Below, piece by piece: positions 45,151 to 57,659 of a stretch of DNA of 64,000 bases (within the stretch, counting starts at the first letter, position 1; each line of letters opens with the position of its first letter). The stretch is from contig CP085825.1 of NCBI GenBank assembly GCA_020809705.1, positions 1,488,001-1,552,000 on the forward strand. The letters run 5' to 3'. The notes under the pieces are model-generated. The model saw only the letters and a program-made list of their open reading frames with translations. It was not told the origin of the DNA and did no database searches. A program made the position numbers and the translations under genes. The DNA comes from Calonectria ilicicola (Eukaryota; Ascomycota; Sordariomycetes; Hypocreales; Nectriaceae).

Positions 45151-48100
45151 ACGAAGGACAAGTCATACCCACTTGACTGTGGTGTGATGTTCCATGCTGA
45201 ATGTTGCTTATGGGTTATCGGGATGTGGGATTCCGAGTTTCATAGGTAGGACAAAGACAACGGTGGCATATAGGGAGTCATGGAGAGTGGGCATGAGGGA
45301 AGGAAAATCTTTTAGCAGCAAGGTGGCATGATCTTCTATTGGCGCGAATTGATAGCACCAACGAGACGAGCTCGGGCTGCTTGGACAAAAGTGCGCCGAT
45401 CAACCATGAAGCAAGCAGCAGATCTGGGTCGGGAGAGGGAGTCGGTGCGCTGGTTGACCCGTGTAAGATGATGAGATGACGAGTTTCCATTTTGGCTGTA
45501 CAGGGTATTATTTTTAAAACAGCATTCGAGAATTGACGACAGGATGGTTGGAAAAGTCTCCACCGCATCTCCATGATATTCCCATAATTTTCCCCATCGT
45601 AACTTCATTCCTGTGTTGGGCTGACATGGGTTGACAGCGAAACAGCGTGTAAGCCGAGCGCAAGAGCGGAAACGGCTGTGGGTTAGCGCAACGGGAGTCC
45701 GGCGGAAGAGGCCCATTCGGGGCCGAAAAGTCCGCGTGGACTTTGACCTGAGGGAAACAGGAACCAGGGGGCTCAGCAGGGCGGTCTAATGCAGGAACAG
45801 GAAAGCGAAGTGCGATTTTGGGAAAAGCTGAACGAGCTGAGGCCGTAGATCATCCTTCCAAAGCCCCAGTCTGGTAGGGGCGCCGTGTAGCCGATGATCC
45901 GACTGCTGGGGTGGGAGTTGGGAAATTGAGGGTGGACGGGCGCGTCAATGCATCAGAGGGGCATGACGGCGTGTTTAGGATTAAGGCGAGGACCGAATGC
46001 TGCACATGGCACGGTGCGTCGGAGTCAGGATGGATGGGACTGTATGTGAATATCGGGTTCATCTAGTTGGTTCTGGTTCATAATTCTTACTTTTTCCGTG
46101 GTCAGCAGCTTATTTCCGGGAGGGCAGCTGGGTGCAGCTGGTTGCTTGGGGTGCTGGGATGGGCTTTGGAGGATGCATTGACAATCAGTAAGATGGGCGT
46201 TGTACGGCTTAAGACTGCTTGACGTAGCATATGAGACGGCAACGTCACATCACACTTGCAGTGAGTGGGTGGGATAAAAAAAGAAGCCGCCAAGGCCAAA
46301 AAAAGAAATAATGTTTGCAACGGAGCGCTGTCACAACCCCCCTGGTGGCCTAATAATAATAATAATGGTTAGGTGGTGATTTGCTTGTCTTTTGTTGGCA
46401 TGATTTGATGGGATGGATGGCATGGCAGGGCATGGCATGGCTGTTGAGGCTAGACACCTAGAGACGGCGGACGTTTTCCTGTCAGGGGTCTCGCGGTGGT
46501 GGTTGGCGCGTCTCACGAGCCTTCAGCTCCCACCTCGCACTCAAAAGGCTGGATTCCTACGGGCCACCGTCGGTCGCCCAGTACGGGCACTCGAACTTAG
46601 TGCTATTTGCAGAGGAAGCGAGCGCAGAGCTGGGCGAGGGCGCCGCCGGGTAGACGAGGCGGCGGCAGTGTTGTTTCTGTCAAACACGCGAGTGTTTGAA
46701 AGACATGAGCTGGGGGTCCCTCCACGATCTGGCTCCACCTCCAAGGAGATCGGCTGCAAGGTACAAGCCTAGAATGCCGGACCAGGGCCAATGCATGTAT
46801 AGTGACTTCGTATTGCGCGCACAAAGAGTCGCGATCGACCTTTGGCCTGCTGGCACCGCGCCATTAATTGGTCCAAACTAATGTGTAGCGTGTGAACAAG
46901 ATGTTCATAATTTCCTTTGCAGCCCGGTGCCGATAGTTTTCCCCCCAATGGTAGCGAGCGAGAAACGGTCGCCAATGGCCTGCCAACGAAATAGTGATGG
47001 CCCCCGTCGTCAATCTCCTCCAAATCTCTCCCCCCCCCTAGCTCCCCGCTTTTTCGCCTTTGCCGAATAGCCCCTCCAAGGCTTGTTCTGGACTTTGGGG
47101 TGGTTACATGGGGATGGAGTGGGAGGATTGTTTCGTTTGGCTTTATTCGTGCTGATTGATTGTTGCTCCTCTTGACTCTTGTCATGTCATCTGCTGTCTC
47201 CCTTGCATGCGCCATTGTATGCGCCATTGTTGAATGGCCGGTGCGGATGAAGATCGTCATGGCACACAATGTAAATCATTCAGGGGCACACAGGCTCTGG
47301 GCGAACAGCAACACTGGATACTGTGGCGCTAGTCTCACCTTAAGGCGGAAGCCAGCCCTGAGGCGTCCGACAGCGGGTGCTGAAGGTGCGCCATTCACCC
47401 CCTGTCGCCTGGATTTCCAGAAGGTAGCGATATTATCTTTTTGTGCAGAGCTGTAGTAGAAAGGGGGTACGGGTTCCTGGGCTGCTTCCTACGAATGGCA
47501 GCAGGGAGCGGTCGGCATAATCGGCACGGCAGTGCAGCTGCTAAGCATAACACCAGCCCTTACAACCTTTACAGCCCTTAAGCTTCCATTTGTGGATGCT
47601 GGGCCCTAAAGGGAGAGAGCCCCAAAGAAAGGCACCCCAGGTGGTAGCGGGGTGAACAGGGCCCACCAGCCCGCAAAACGAGCATTGACCATGTTTCAAA
47701 TCACCTGAGAAGAGAGATGATCGCTGCTGTAGCTTGCCGAATTGTTCACCACGCAGAGACACGTCTTGCTTGCTACGTGCATGAATGAGCCTTTCCCGCA
47801 CGGCAGCTAAACAAGGGCGGCGACGTCTGCATTTGGAGCTGGCTGGAGACTGGGTCTGGGTAGGATCCGGGTAAGTTACCGCATCCTGTGCTCGTGGGCG
47901 AGATAAATGAAAAAGAATTGCACATTCCGCCTCGCTGGCAGCACCTCTTGGGTTGGACGGCCCGATCTAGTCGCAAAGTAATATCTCCTCATCAAAGTCG
48001 GCAACGCCTGACCCGCCCAATGGCCAGTTACGGTGAGCATGGATCATGGATTCCACGCAGCCAAACCCAAAGGAGGGCGGCCTAGGGCTCTGGCCTCCCT

Positions 48101-49088
48101 GAGGCAACCAGGTTGGGCCAGCCTCAGCGCCCGGTCGTTTCGAATCGTGCTGCTCCAACGCTTACCTCACTGTCTGTGATGCTGGCCGGACGGTGATGAT
48201 GTTGACCAGCTTACGGCATGACGCGGTGCTACGGCCAACCGCCGCCTGAGCCAGTCCTGAAGTCGACTGGTCGCCGGCCTCCTTACCTGAGCCCAGATGG
48301 CCCCGTTGATCCCCCTCTCCACCCCCATCGTCTGATACACCCACTCGGATAGTTTTGAGGACCCGTTGCGAGGCTAGCACTTGACGAGCGGTGGCTGCTC
48401 GACTGACTGACTGGACGGAGTGGTGGTGGTCATTGCAGCTCACCTCAACCAATGCTCTGGGCAATTGAAGTTACCCACGCCCCATGGCCGGGGACCAAAT
48501 CTATCCTCAGCTGCTGGTTGTTTGTCGTGCAAAGGCATAATTCGCAGCTACAGTACATACAGAGAGCGGCACCCACATCCGAGCCGCTCCCGCGCCCACC
48601 ACACACGCCCTCGGCCACCGCACGCCCTCATGAACCACACCGCAGCGCTCACAAGGTGGTAACGCAACACAACACAGGGGCACAGACATGGGTGGCGCTA
48701 CTAGGAAGCAAAAAAGAAACGTGCACGGCTCTGTGTCAAGTAGGCTGGGGCTATTGGATCCTGGTTCGGCGACGGCTCTTGCATCCCTCATCCCGGGATA
48801 CACCAGGTAGCCATTTGAGATTTAGGACCGATGGTATAACACGGCCCTGCATCCGTCCCAGACTCCCACCATCAGATTCCCTCTCCCTTCTCATCGGGAA
48901 CTAGTTTTTTACTAATTTTTCTTTCCTTGCCCGAGTCACACAGTCGTTTCTGCCGACCATCTTCTTGACAAAAAGGCACTCTTTCACCAACCAACTCGGA
49001 AATACACTCGTTCACCTTGTCTTTGACTGTTATTTACTATTCGTCCATTTTCTTTTCTATTCGCCCTCGGGGCCATTTCTTGTACACA
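45151..49088. other. 3.9-kb intergenic region upstream of tyrosinase
   Basis: No gene is recognised. It holds a TAA trinucleotide run near 46350-46364 and a 12-bp direct duplication at 47207-47230. The plus strand is purine-rich from 45,200 to 46,250. This probably includes a long tyrosinase promoter. Confidence 0.5.
47207..47230. repeat. 12-bp perfect direct duplication
   Basis: ATGCGCCATTGT occurs at 47207-47218 and immediately again at 47219-47230. Confidence 0.85.
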
Positions 49089-51397
49089 ATGAAGTCGCAA
49101 ATTTCCTCCCTTTTGACTCTGGCGCTGGGCGCCGCGTCCCTCGTCAACGCTCAGTCGACATACCCTGTTACCGGCACCGGCGGCACTGTTGCCGTGAGGA
49201 AGAACATCAACGATTTGCAGAGCCAGGGCGGCCCAGCTTGGTGCGTGGGAATTGGCACACCGGCGACTCACTTCATCAGCTTACACTGAGACACAGGGAC
49301 CTGTACATCCGAGCATTGGCCGATATCCAAGGAAGAAACTCCGACGACCCTTTCTCTTTTTTCCAGATCGCTGGTATCCACGGAAAGCCCTACATTGAGT
49401 GGGACAACGCCGGTTCAGGAGTAGGCGATACTGACTGGGAGGGTTACTGCCCCCACGGTGTAAGTGAACCGAGGTTTTTGACCATCGTTGAATCAGTACT
49501 GAACTCGACTTGTAGGAGCGAATCTTCCTCACCTGGCACCGACCCTACGTTGTTCTCTATGAGGTTTGTCTAAACCCCTACATTGTGTGCATCAGAGCAG
49601 CGTGTCTAACATCATTTAGCAAATCCTTGTTGCTACTGCTCAGCGTCTCGCTCGAGGCTACCCCTCCAACGTTCGCCAGAGCTACGTCAATGCTGCCAAC
49701 TCGCTCCGCTCCCCTTACTGGGACTGGGCTCTGCAGCAGGGTGTCCCCCAGGCCACCACTTCTCAGACGATCACCGTCACTGCCCCCAACTCCCGGGGCA
49801 CCGGTACTCAGCGGGTCACTATCAACAACCCTCTCTACACCTTCCGCTTCCCCAGCGACACCTTCAACGGAAACTATGGTGACATGACCTACAACGGCCA
49901 GAGACTCACCCGAACCTACCGATGCAACGCTCGTGGCCAGAGCTACCCCAGCACTGCTAACCAGGACCTCAGCCAGCGCACCTACAAGCAGTGGGTGTAC
50001 GATGCCTTCACTTCCAGCTCCACCTTTGATCAGTTCGCCTCTACTGCCGCCAACAACGGTGTCAGTCTCGAGCAGATTCACAACGCCATTCACTGGGATG
50101 CTGGCTGCGGTGGCCAGTTCTTGACTGCCGATTACTCCGGCTTCGATCCCATCTTCATGCTTCACCACACCCAGGTCGATCGCATGTGGGCCTACTGGCA
50201 ATCCATCCACCCCGACCAGGCTGTCTTTACCGCCTCTTACTCGGGTGGCGCTCGCTGGTCTACCACTGCTGGTACTACCATCACCCCTAACTCGCCCCTT
50301 GCTCCTTTCTACTCTGGTTCTTCCAGCCTTCACACCTCCAAGTCTGTTGTCAACTTCACCCAGTTCGGCTACACCTATGACCAGCTCGACGCCTCCAAGA
50401 GCGCCACTCAGCTTAAGCAGGACGCTACTCGTCTGATCAACAACATGTATGGCAGCGGCCAGACCATGAGCAGCCGTGGCCTCAAGCTCAAGAAGCGTGG
50501 CAAGGACACCTACACTCGTTTCTTCGCTCACGTCGAGGTCGATGTCACCCAGGTCCAGAAGCCTTGCACTGTCAACATCTACCTTGGTGGAAAGCAGATC
50601 GACCAGCACATCGTCATGATGCAGCCCGCCAACGGTACTGTCCACGGTGGTTACTCCATGGACGATGCTCTCAAGGAGCACCACGATGATGGCTCTGATG
50701 TCGATGAGGTTCTCAAGTCTGTTCTTAGCGGTGTCACTGTTGCTGTTGTCAAGGTATGTTTTAGCACGTTGCATTTGAAGTATTTTAGCTAACCATGATT
50801 TAGCATGACGGAACCAACCTGCCCGTTGACAAGATTCCCAGCTTGAAGCTTAACATCCAGCACGTCGAGGTTACTCCTCCTGAGAACGACTGCGACCTCC
50901 CTGCCTATGAGAACTCCAAGATGACTTCCGCCAAGATTGTCCAGCAGCCCTGCGGATGCGAGTCCTCTGGCACCCCCAGCGCTCCCGCCTCCAGCTCTGC
51001 TGCTCCCAGCGCTACCGGTGACTCGTCTGGCGATTCTCCCGCTGAGACCTACGCCGCTCCCGCTGCTACTTCTCCTGCTGATTCTACCTCCGCCCCTGCC
51101 GCTGAGGCCCCTACCTCTACTGACTACTCTGCTCCTGCTGCTACTGGTGGTGATTCTAGCGCTGGCTCCAACTCTGGCTCCGGCTCCGGCTCTGCATATG
51201 GTTCTGGTTCTGGTTCCGGATCTGGCTCTGGTTCTGGCTACATCTCGGGTGATGGAAGCGGTGATATTAGTGGTAGCATCAGTGGCAACATTGGCGGTGG
51301 CCTTAGTGGCGGTATTAGCGGCCACCTTGGCGCCCACGGCGGCATTGATGTTAGCGGTGGAATCGGCAAGAAGCGACGCCACGCCAGGAGGGTCTAA
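49089..51397 (+). CDS. Secreted tyrosinase (type-3 copper) with Gly/Ser-rich repeat tail
   Basis: Five exons, 49089-49240, 49297-49459, 49516-49563, 49620-50753 and 50804-51397, have introns of 56, 56, 56 and 50 bp and give 696 residues. Residues 1-21 (MKSQISSLLTLALGAASLVNA) are a signal peptide. Copper A ligands are His79 (GIHGKPY), His104 (YCPHGE, with Cys102 likely forming the Cys-His thioether) and His113 (TWHRPY). Copper B ligands are His275/His279 (HNAIHWD) and the His303-304 pair (MLHHTQVDRMW). The domain would hydroxylate monophenols and oxidise catechols to quinones (melanin or cuticle-type chemistry). Residues ~552-618 are Ser/Ala/Pro/Thr-rich; ~619-687 are almost pure Gly/Ser with Ile/Asp, ending KKRRHARRV. 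The KKRGKD site near residue 465 may be a Kex2 cleavage point separating the C-terminal cap. Substrate and localisation are inferred. Confidence 0.93.
51160..51360 (+). repeat. Coding Gly-Ser repeat in the tyrosinase tail
   Basis: TCTGGC/GGTTCT-type hexamers encode runs of GSGSGS, followed by GDGSGDISGSISGNIGGGLSGG-like repeats. Ser and Gly codons vary, so it is not a simple recent microsatellite. Confidence 0.8.
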
Positions 51398-53117
51398 GTT
51401 GTTGCTTAAAGTTAAAGGGGAAAAGAGACGTGAGCATCTGTGCGTTTTAACAATGTGGCGCTTGCGAGTTAATGTTGTGTGATTTCTGCGATATTACTGA
51501 ATTCCGCTACCTTTGTAGCTAAAAGATGTACAAATCATCTCTATTAATGGCAGTTTTGGTTCGTGAGGCCTTGGGCTTGAATTCGTGTTCATAGATTGAA
51601 TCGATTTCAATATTTTTTTTTACAACTTGCATATCTCCTCTGGAATGACACTGTGACATGTATATGAGCGGGTCCGTACCGCCTCCACACTGATTGACTT
51701 GGGGTACTTATGATGGCAGATAAATTAAGGGTATCACTTTAGAAGTGATACTCGTCCATGCTTTTAGTCGTTGCATGCAGATGTTCGTTGGAGGGTACTC
51801 CCTTGCCATAATCCTGTCATTATACTCATGTGCTTTCTCTCTAATTATTGCCTGAATCGCAACTTATATTAGCTCAGCTTTGGAACGATCGATGTTTTAA
51901 GTCTACAAGAAATCCTAGTTGTGAAGGCTTACCCCGTCTCTTTGGAATAGGAAGGTTGTTGCCAACCATGAAGAAGTCTAGTTACTAATCGCAAGGATGC
52001 CAGTTGGCATGCAGAGAGGAATGCGAAGGACAATGAACTTTTAACGGCTTTCAAGATTCTCGCATAATGGTCGGCCTTCTAGCTCGCCACGGTTCTAGAC
52101 ACCTCTAAATTTACGACCATTTTTTCCTCCTTTAAATCAGTCTCGCGAGTGGGCATATTGCCAACACAAATCAGACATGTCTAACGTACCGTATGTATTG
52201 CTTTGTATTCTCCCACGCGATAATAATAAAAGTCCCAAACATGGTGTCGACATAACACAGCATGTCACAAAGAGTTACCAAAGTCGAGAGGCGTTCTATA
52301 TGATGCACGTCATCATGTCTAAATCCTGAAGCTAGCCCGCACTTTTCTTTATTTTGAAGGGCGGCATGGTAAAAGGTTGATTGAAAGCAGGCTAAGCAAC
52401 GGAAATTTATCATGGATTTCATAATACTTACTGGAGATGTTTCTTGATTTACCTGCTCCATTTGAGTCTGTCGTTGATATATTTCTGAGAGAGGACAATG
52501 GGACAGACAAGAGCATAGCATTCAGTCTCCATTTGGTACAAGATTGGCTGGGTTATGTACTATAGGATGCAAATTGGCCACAAGAGTCACGTTAAGTATG
52601 CATTGAGATTTACAAACTTTTCTGTAAATTTCGAGGGCATCTTGGAATCGTATTGTAGATGGTTGCGAGTGAGATTGATTGTGAGAGAAGAGCACTGATC
52701 CTCAAGGATACTCTTTGGTTCACCAACTGGGTTGATCTTAGGCTTTAGTTTACTTAATTGGGCTTGAGCTAACTTGAATATATATTAATGCGCTTCGATA
52801 GATTGTGATTGTTCTAAAGTTAGGCTTCCTCAATTATCCTCTTCGAACGAAGATAGTTTGAGGCAGTTTCGACCTCGCGCCGCAAACCTCGGTTAAACAT
52901 AAAATAGGAACTCGACTCTGTACTCACAAACCGATCATGAATTTCTTCTTGCGGCTACCAAAAATTCACGGCTCCACTGACATGGATCGTATAGTTGTCG
53001 TTGATTTTGGGTCCAGATCACATGACACGGCATGTTCAATATTCTTAATCGCCTCTGTTCCGGTTGGTCCACTTTGCACCGCAACATCACTGACAAACCC
53101 CAGTATCGACAGGAGAG
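51398..53117. other. 1.7-kb AT-rich intergenic region
   Basis: This is tyrosinase 3' flank and acetyltransferase promoter. Base composition is clearly AT-richer than neighbouring spacers (51,500-52,900). No ORF or repeat of note. Confidence 0.5.
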
Positions 53118-54004
53118 ATGGCATTCGAAATTGTTGTGCCCTCAGAGGCGGACGCCCCCGAATTGGCCAGGGTGCATATAGCCGCCATGGACATCAACCT
53201 GCTGATGCACGCACAATTTCCTAATGCCGAGGCTCGCCAATTTCTCGAGGAGTGGCTCCAAAAGGACACAATCGACCACCTTTCCGACGAGGACAAGGGA
53301 GTTCTGGTGGCTCGGGACCCCGGCACTGGCAGGATCGCAAGCTTTGTCAAGTGGAACGTACAACGGCAGAAGCGGCTTGACGAGGAGGATGAGGAACATG
53401 GAGAAGAGGTCCCGCAATGTTGCCGACGCGAGTACCTCGACTCGTATGCGAAACTCACTTGGCAGGCAAGACGTCAAGTGCTAGGTGGCCGGGCACATTA
53501 CCGTAAGTCACTCATTTTTTTTTTGTTCTCTCTCCAGACGACTTGCCACAAGCGGAGCGGTGCGGGTCAAGCTAGCCCCCGAACTCGCGGGACTCATGCA
53601 TGAGTTGTCAACTATGGATAAGATTGGTTTGGTCATCTCAAGGGGTTTCCAAGTCAATTCCGAACAACGAGAAAATTCTTCGGGTTGCAGTTTTGGAACA
53701 TCCTGGAAGTCTCCTGGCACTAACAAACCTCTTCGTCCCAGATGTGACGTACTTGTGTACCCATCCCGAATGGAGCGGCCAAGGAGCGGCGTCGGCATTA
53801 TTAAAAAGTGTGCAGGACAGGGCTGGGGCGGCTGGAGTTCCGGCAATCTTGGAGGCCACGATGAATGCCGTTACGTTTTACCAACGATTTGGCTTCGACG
53901 TCCGGCAAGACCTAGAAATGATGCTACCGCCACGTGGGTCGAGTGAACCAACGGAGCACTATGCTGAAAGAACGATGGTCTGGACGCAGTCAGTGCGGTA
54001 TTAG
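53118..54004 (+). CDS. GNAT-family N-acetyltransferase
   Basis: Exons are 53118-53502 and 53742-54004, joined across a 239-bp intron (GTAAGT donor, CACTAACA branch, CCCAG acceptor), giving 215 residues. The join reads GRAHY-HVTYLCTHPEW, restoring the GNAT beta-4 strand and the acetyl-CoA loop motif WSGQGAASALL, followed by AILEATMNAVTFYQRFGF and EMMLPP. This is the fungal small cytosolic acetyltransferase type with N-terminal PSEADAPELARVHIAAMD. The acceptor substrate is unknown. The intron carries an earlier strong acceptor (T-rich tract then CCAG, near 53539) that would lead to an in-frame TAG after 12 residues, so alternative splicing would abolish the catalytic half. Without splicing the C-terminal part looks like a separate ORF. 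Confidence 0.85.
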
Positions 54005-54963
54005 CAATTAGTCGACACACAACCTAGCATGGACCCAAACTCTCTTTCAAATATCGGAAAATAACTATGAATAACAGGAATAGATTTGAGATGCTGGGAT
54101 AACAGAAAAAAAAATACCTAATCCGGCCATGAATCTCGTGCAATGACCATCAACCTACCGTTACATCCCCACATTCACGTGGTCGTAACGAGTCGGGGAC
54201 ATAATGGAGCTTGGAGGTCCCTTGATGTTTGATGTTCAGAAAGCTGGGGCTCCACAAACCAGGATGAGCAACGCTTGAACTCCTGGGTCGGATATGAAGC
54301 GTAAATTTCTGGTCAACAGTCATTGGGTGAATGGGAAAGTTTGGAGGAGGGCTTCACCGCCCCTCGATCGACGAGCCATCGGGTGGAGGCGGGAGCCCTC
54401 CTAAATGTCGACCGGCCCTGCTTGTCTCGTTCGCAGGCAGAGGAACGTTGTCCAGCCTCAAAGTGTCGGGGCCTCAAACCTCTCAACGCAGGCCTAGATA
54501 GACCTGGGGGGGTAAGCGAACGATGACGCTTGGCGCCATGGGACAAGTCGGTCTGTGCAGGAGCACTGGCCGCCGGGCATGCTACGCACCCTAGTGCCCC
54601 CACGACACCCTGTCTGCAAGGCGAGCATGCTGGGTCAAGATCGCAGCGAGGGCGAATGGGTGTACTGGGGGAATTGGGTGGGTAGATGTTGGTCTCAGCA
54701 GGCCAGGGCTGGCTCGATAGGCGCGCATGCGGGACGCACTTACATTGAAGCCAAGCCGCGGGCCTACGTCAGGGACAAGGGGATGGCACCGAGGGAGTCC
54801 GTTCCGAAGGCCAATCATGGATGGGGTATTTGGAGAGTATTTGCGCACGCACGACGGTTGTTGAAAACGGTTGACGACGGCGATGAAAATGGTAATGGCG
54901 ACAAAGAAGTCGCTGTGCGGCGAGGCCGCGGGAGGTGTGGTTGGCCACGAGACGGGGGGAAGC

Positions 54964-54991
54964 GGGAGAGGGAGAGGGAGAGGGAGAGGGA
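54964..54991. repeat. (GGGAGA)4.7 hexamer repeat
   Basis: Four perfect GGGAGA units plus GGGA. Confidence 0.9.
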
Positions 54992-55370
54992 GCACCAGTG
55001 TGTTACTCATTGTGTTGCATCATGCATTCACGTCTTATCGATTCATGACACGACACTACTTACGGGCAAAGGCTGATGGCCAGTCTCCTGCCCGACCGGG
55101 AATTAGTTGATGGTAATGAAATATGGATGAGGTGGCTGGCGAGGGAGTACTCGGCGGCATCGGAGCATGTCGGTCGAGTCGCACGGGAATAGCGAGGCGT
55201 CCGGTTTAGGATATTTTTCTCTGCGAGAAAGCGACCGGGACGAAGCCGGGACGAGGCCGAGAGCGGTGGGCGGCTCCGGAACGACGGGGATGGAGATTTG
55301 TGGTGTCAAAACCAGATGAGAGTGAGCAGATGGGCTACCCAGGAGGGAGCTCGACAGACGGGGGCAACTA

Positions 55371-55396
55371 GGAACTGGGAACTGGGAACTGGGAAC
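55371..55396. repeat. 7-bp GGGAACT tandem repeat
   Basis: About 3.7 copies of GGGAACT. Confidence 0.9.
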
Positions 55397-55826
55397 GAAG
55401 AGTCGACAAACACACTGGGGAGGGGGCTGCTCGCAAAATATGGGGAACAGAGGAGACCGGTCAGCCGTGGAGTCGGGCGATCGGTCGGTTGGTTGTCGGC
55501 CAAGTCAGTTCTCGAAATGGATATACGGATGATGGGCCGTCGATTGGATCTTGGGATATTCGGATAGGTAATGATTACCTACTTCACCCTTGACCGACTC
55601 CGCAGTTTGCAGCCTGATGGGATGCCGCGCGGTGCCGTGAGATGAGATGGCTGATGGAGCTACTACATATGCGATGTGTGCTGCGCTGCGCTGCACTGCG
55701 GATGCGACGCGATGTGATGTGATATGATGTGGTTCTTTGTGTAATTTATCCTAAACTCTTTTTTTTTCCCTCTCGTGTCCTTTCCAATATTGACTAAAAA
55801 TTCAACCTCGGGTGTTGTGCGTGTGC

Positions 55827-55840
55827 GTGTGTGTGTGTGT
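55827..55840. repeat. (GT)7 microsatellite
   Basis: Seven GT units, preceded by GTGTGC. Confidence 0.85.
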
Positions 55841-57659
55841 AGTGATCGAACGAGATGTGCAGTTCTCGGCAAAAGTCATACCCAAGCTTGGACGTTGACA
55901 ATCTAGATTTCGGCCTTTTGCTTTTATTATTGTGGCACCGCCCCTGATGCAGGATGATGATGGCAGCCAAGGCAATGGCTCCAACTTCTAAATGTGGAAT
56001 CCCATTCTTTGCTTTAGCTCTTGAAACTCGTTCGCTGTGAGACCCCAAATCCAGTCAAAGACAAGTCTCACCCAGTCCCAGAGCCCCGGCAAAAGGTTAA
56101 ATTAGCCGCCCAGAGCAAGGATGGGCTGTCGAAAGGACGCGCAGCGCAGTGGCCTAGCATATAATGGCGGACACCTCGGGTAAAGTTTGTTGGGCATCGA
56201 ACCAGTGGTGCTGGGACCCTGGGGATGCTAGATTGTCGAGCACAGCAGGTGCAACATAGCTGAAGATCCCTCCCTAGAGTCCTCAGAGGGGCCACTGCCA
56301 GCTTGTGATGCGCGCGCTGTAACTCGCCGTGCTGCCCTGTAACCGCATTGCGTTGCGCTGCGCCTGCGCGACCACCACTGCAGGTTGCGGGACCCCGGGG
56401 TCTTGGTCTGGGCCCATCCCATCTCCCCCTCCCTCCACACCTCACACTCCCCGGACGAGCCATTACGTTAAAGCAACTGCCGGACCATGCAGAATGAGGG
56501 AAGACATGGCCCTGAAGCCTTTTCCATTTGGTAATCGGCGTGTCTCTGCGCCCTCGCCCATGCTTGTGTTGGACAGGTACCGCATACACACTTTTTGCCA
56601 CCCGCCTTGGTGTGTTGCAAGGTCACAGAGACTTTCATTACACAGAATTCGGGCGTTTTGGACGAGTTGCGACTGGTGGTTGGAGACGCACGAGAGGGTT
56701 TTGTTTCGTTGGTTCCTTTTTTTTTCATTTATCTTATGTACATATTATCTGACTGCCTTTCTTATTACTGATTATCTTTTACCATTATGTATTTCTATCT
56801 CCTTTGCCCAGAGATAAGCCTGCCTTCGACTCATCTTCAATCCCTTTGACTTGTCAACGACTGATCCTGGCCAACCAATACCCTGCCGATCATACTTACC
56901 ATACTGCTGCTTTTTCTGCTCTTTTTTTCGGCTACACCTACTTGTCTCAAAATTGGAATAGCTCTCGCTTGGGGGACCGCCGGATCCGCCAGCGCCCAGT
57001 GCCTGACGACATTGGAGGCGAAAGCGTGCGAACGGCATGGGAATGTGGAGGAGCTGGGGATGACATATGCCACCTTTTGGCCGCCAACACCGCGGAGAAA
57101 TTCGTACAATCGCACCTTTACAGTCACGACGGGAAGGGATCCATCCTCCTCTTTCCCCATCTTTTAGGTCGACTACTGATACGGGCCATGGCCAGATGGA
57201 TGGCCAGCGAGACACGCTTGCACACCCTCTTGTGCTCCCTTGCCGTTCTGCTTCCCCGGATGCCACACCCGGGCAGTGTGCTATTCGGAGATTGAGCGAG
57301 CTGGGGCCCCTCCCTCTCTCTTGTGCAAGGTCGGGGGTTGGCTTGCCAGTAAGTGCCAGGTAGGTGTGCATCAACAGGCGAGAATCAGCGGATTGGGAAT
57401 ATTTCTGGAATGTCTCGCTTTTTTGTATTTTTATTATTGCTGATGTTGCCCACCAAACATCAACTAACACGACTCGATACGGCCTTGTGCTTGACGCGAT
57501 GCGGGTGCTGAGGCGGGGCGCTTCTGCCCGCCGGAACACCGACGGGCCAGAGACAATGGGAACTTTACCCACCAACTGCGCGACGGTTCCCATTCTCATC
57601 GGTAGGCTCCGCGCTTGCCAAGGTTTGGGTCGAGGCCAGGAAAGGCAACGGTAACGTAG

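Larger units (their letters stand above)
54005..57659. other. Gene-free region with short tandem repeats
   Basis: No gene is recognised in the 3.7 kb after the acetyltransferase. The plus strand is purine-rich from about 54,640 to 55,500. There are hexamer, heptamer and GT repeats (separate entries). The longest ATG frame, 56772-57599 on the minus strand (275 codons), lacks any family feature. Confidence 0.5.

Noticed and set aside
53600..54004. C-terminal GNAT ORF as an independent gene
   Set aside because: It lacks the N-terminal half of the fold; the 239-bp intron joins it in frame to 53118-53502.
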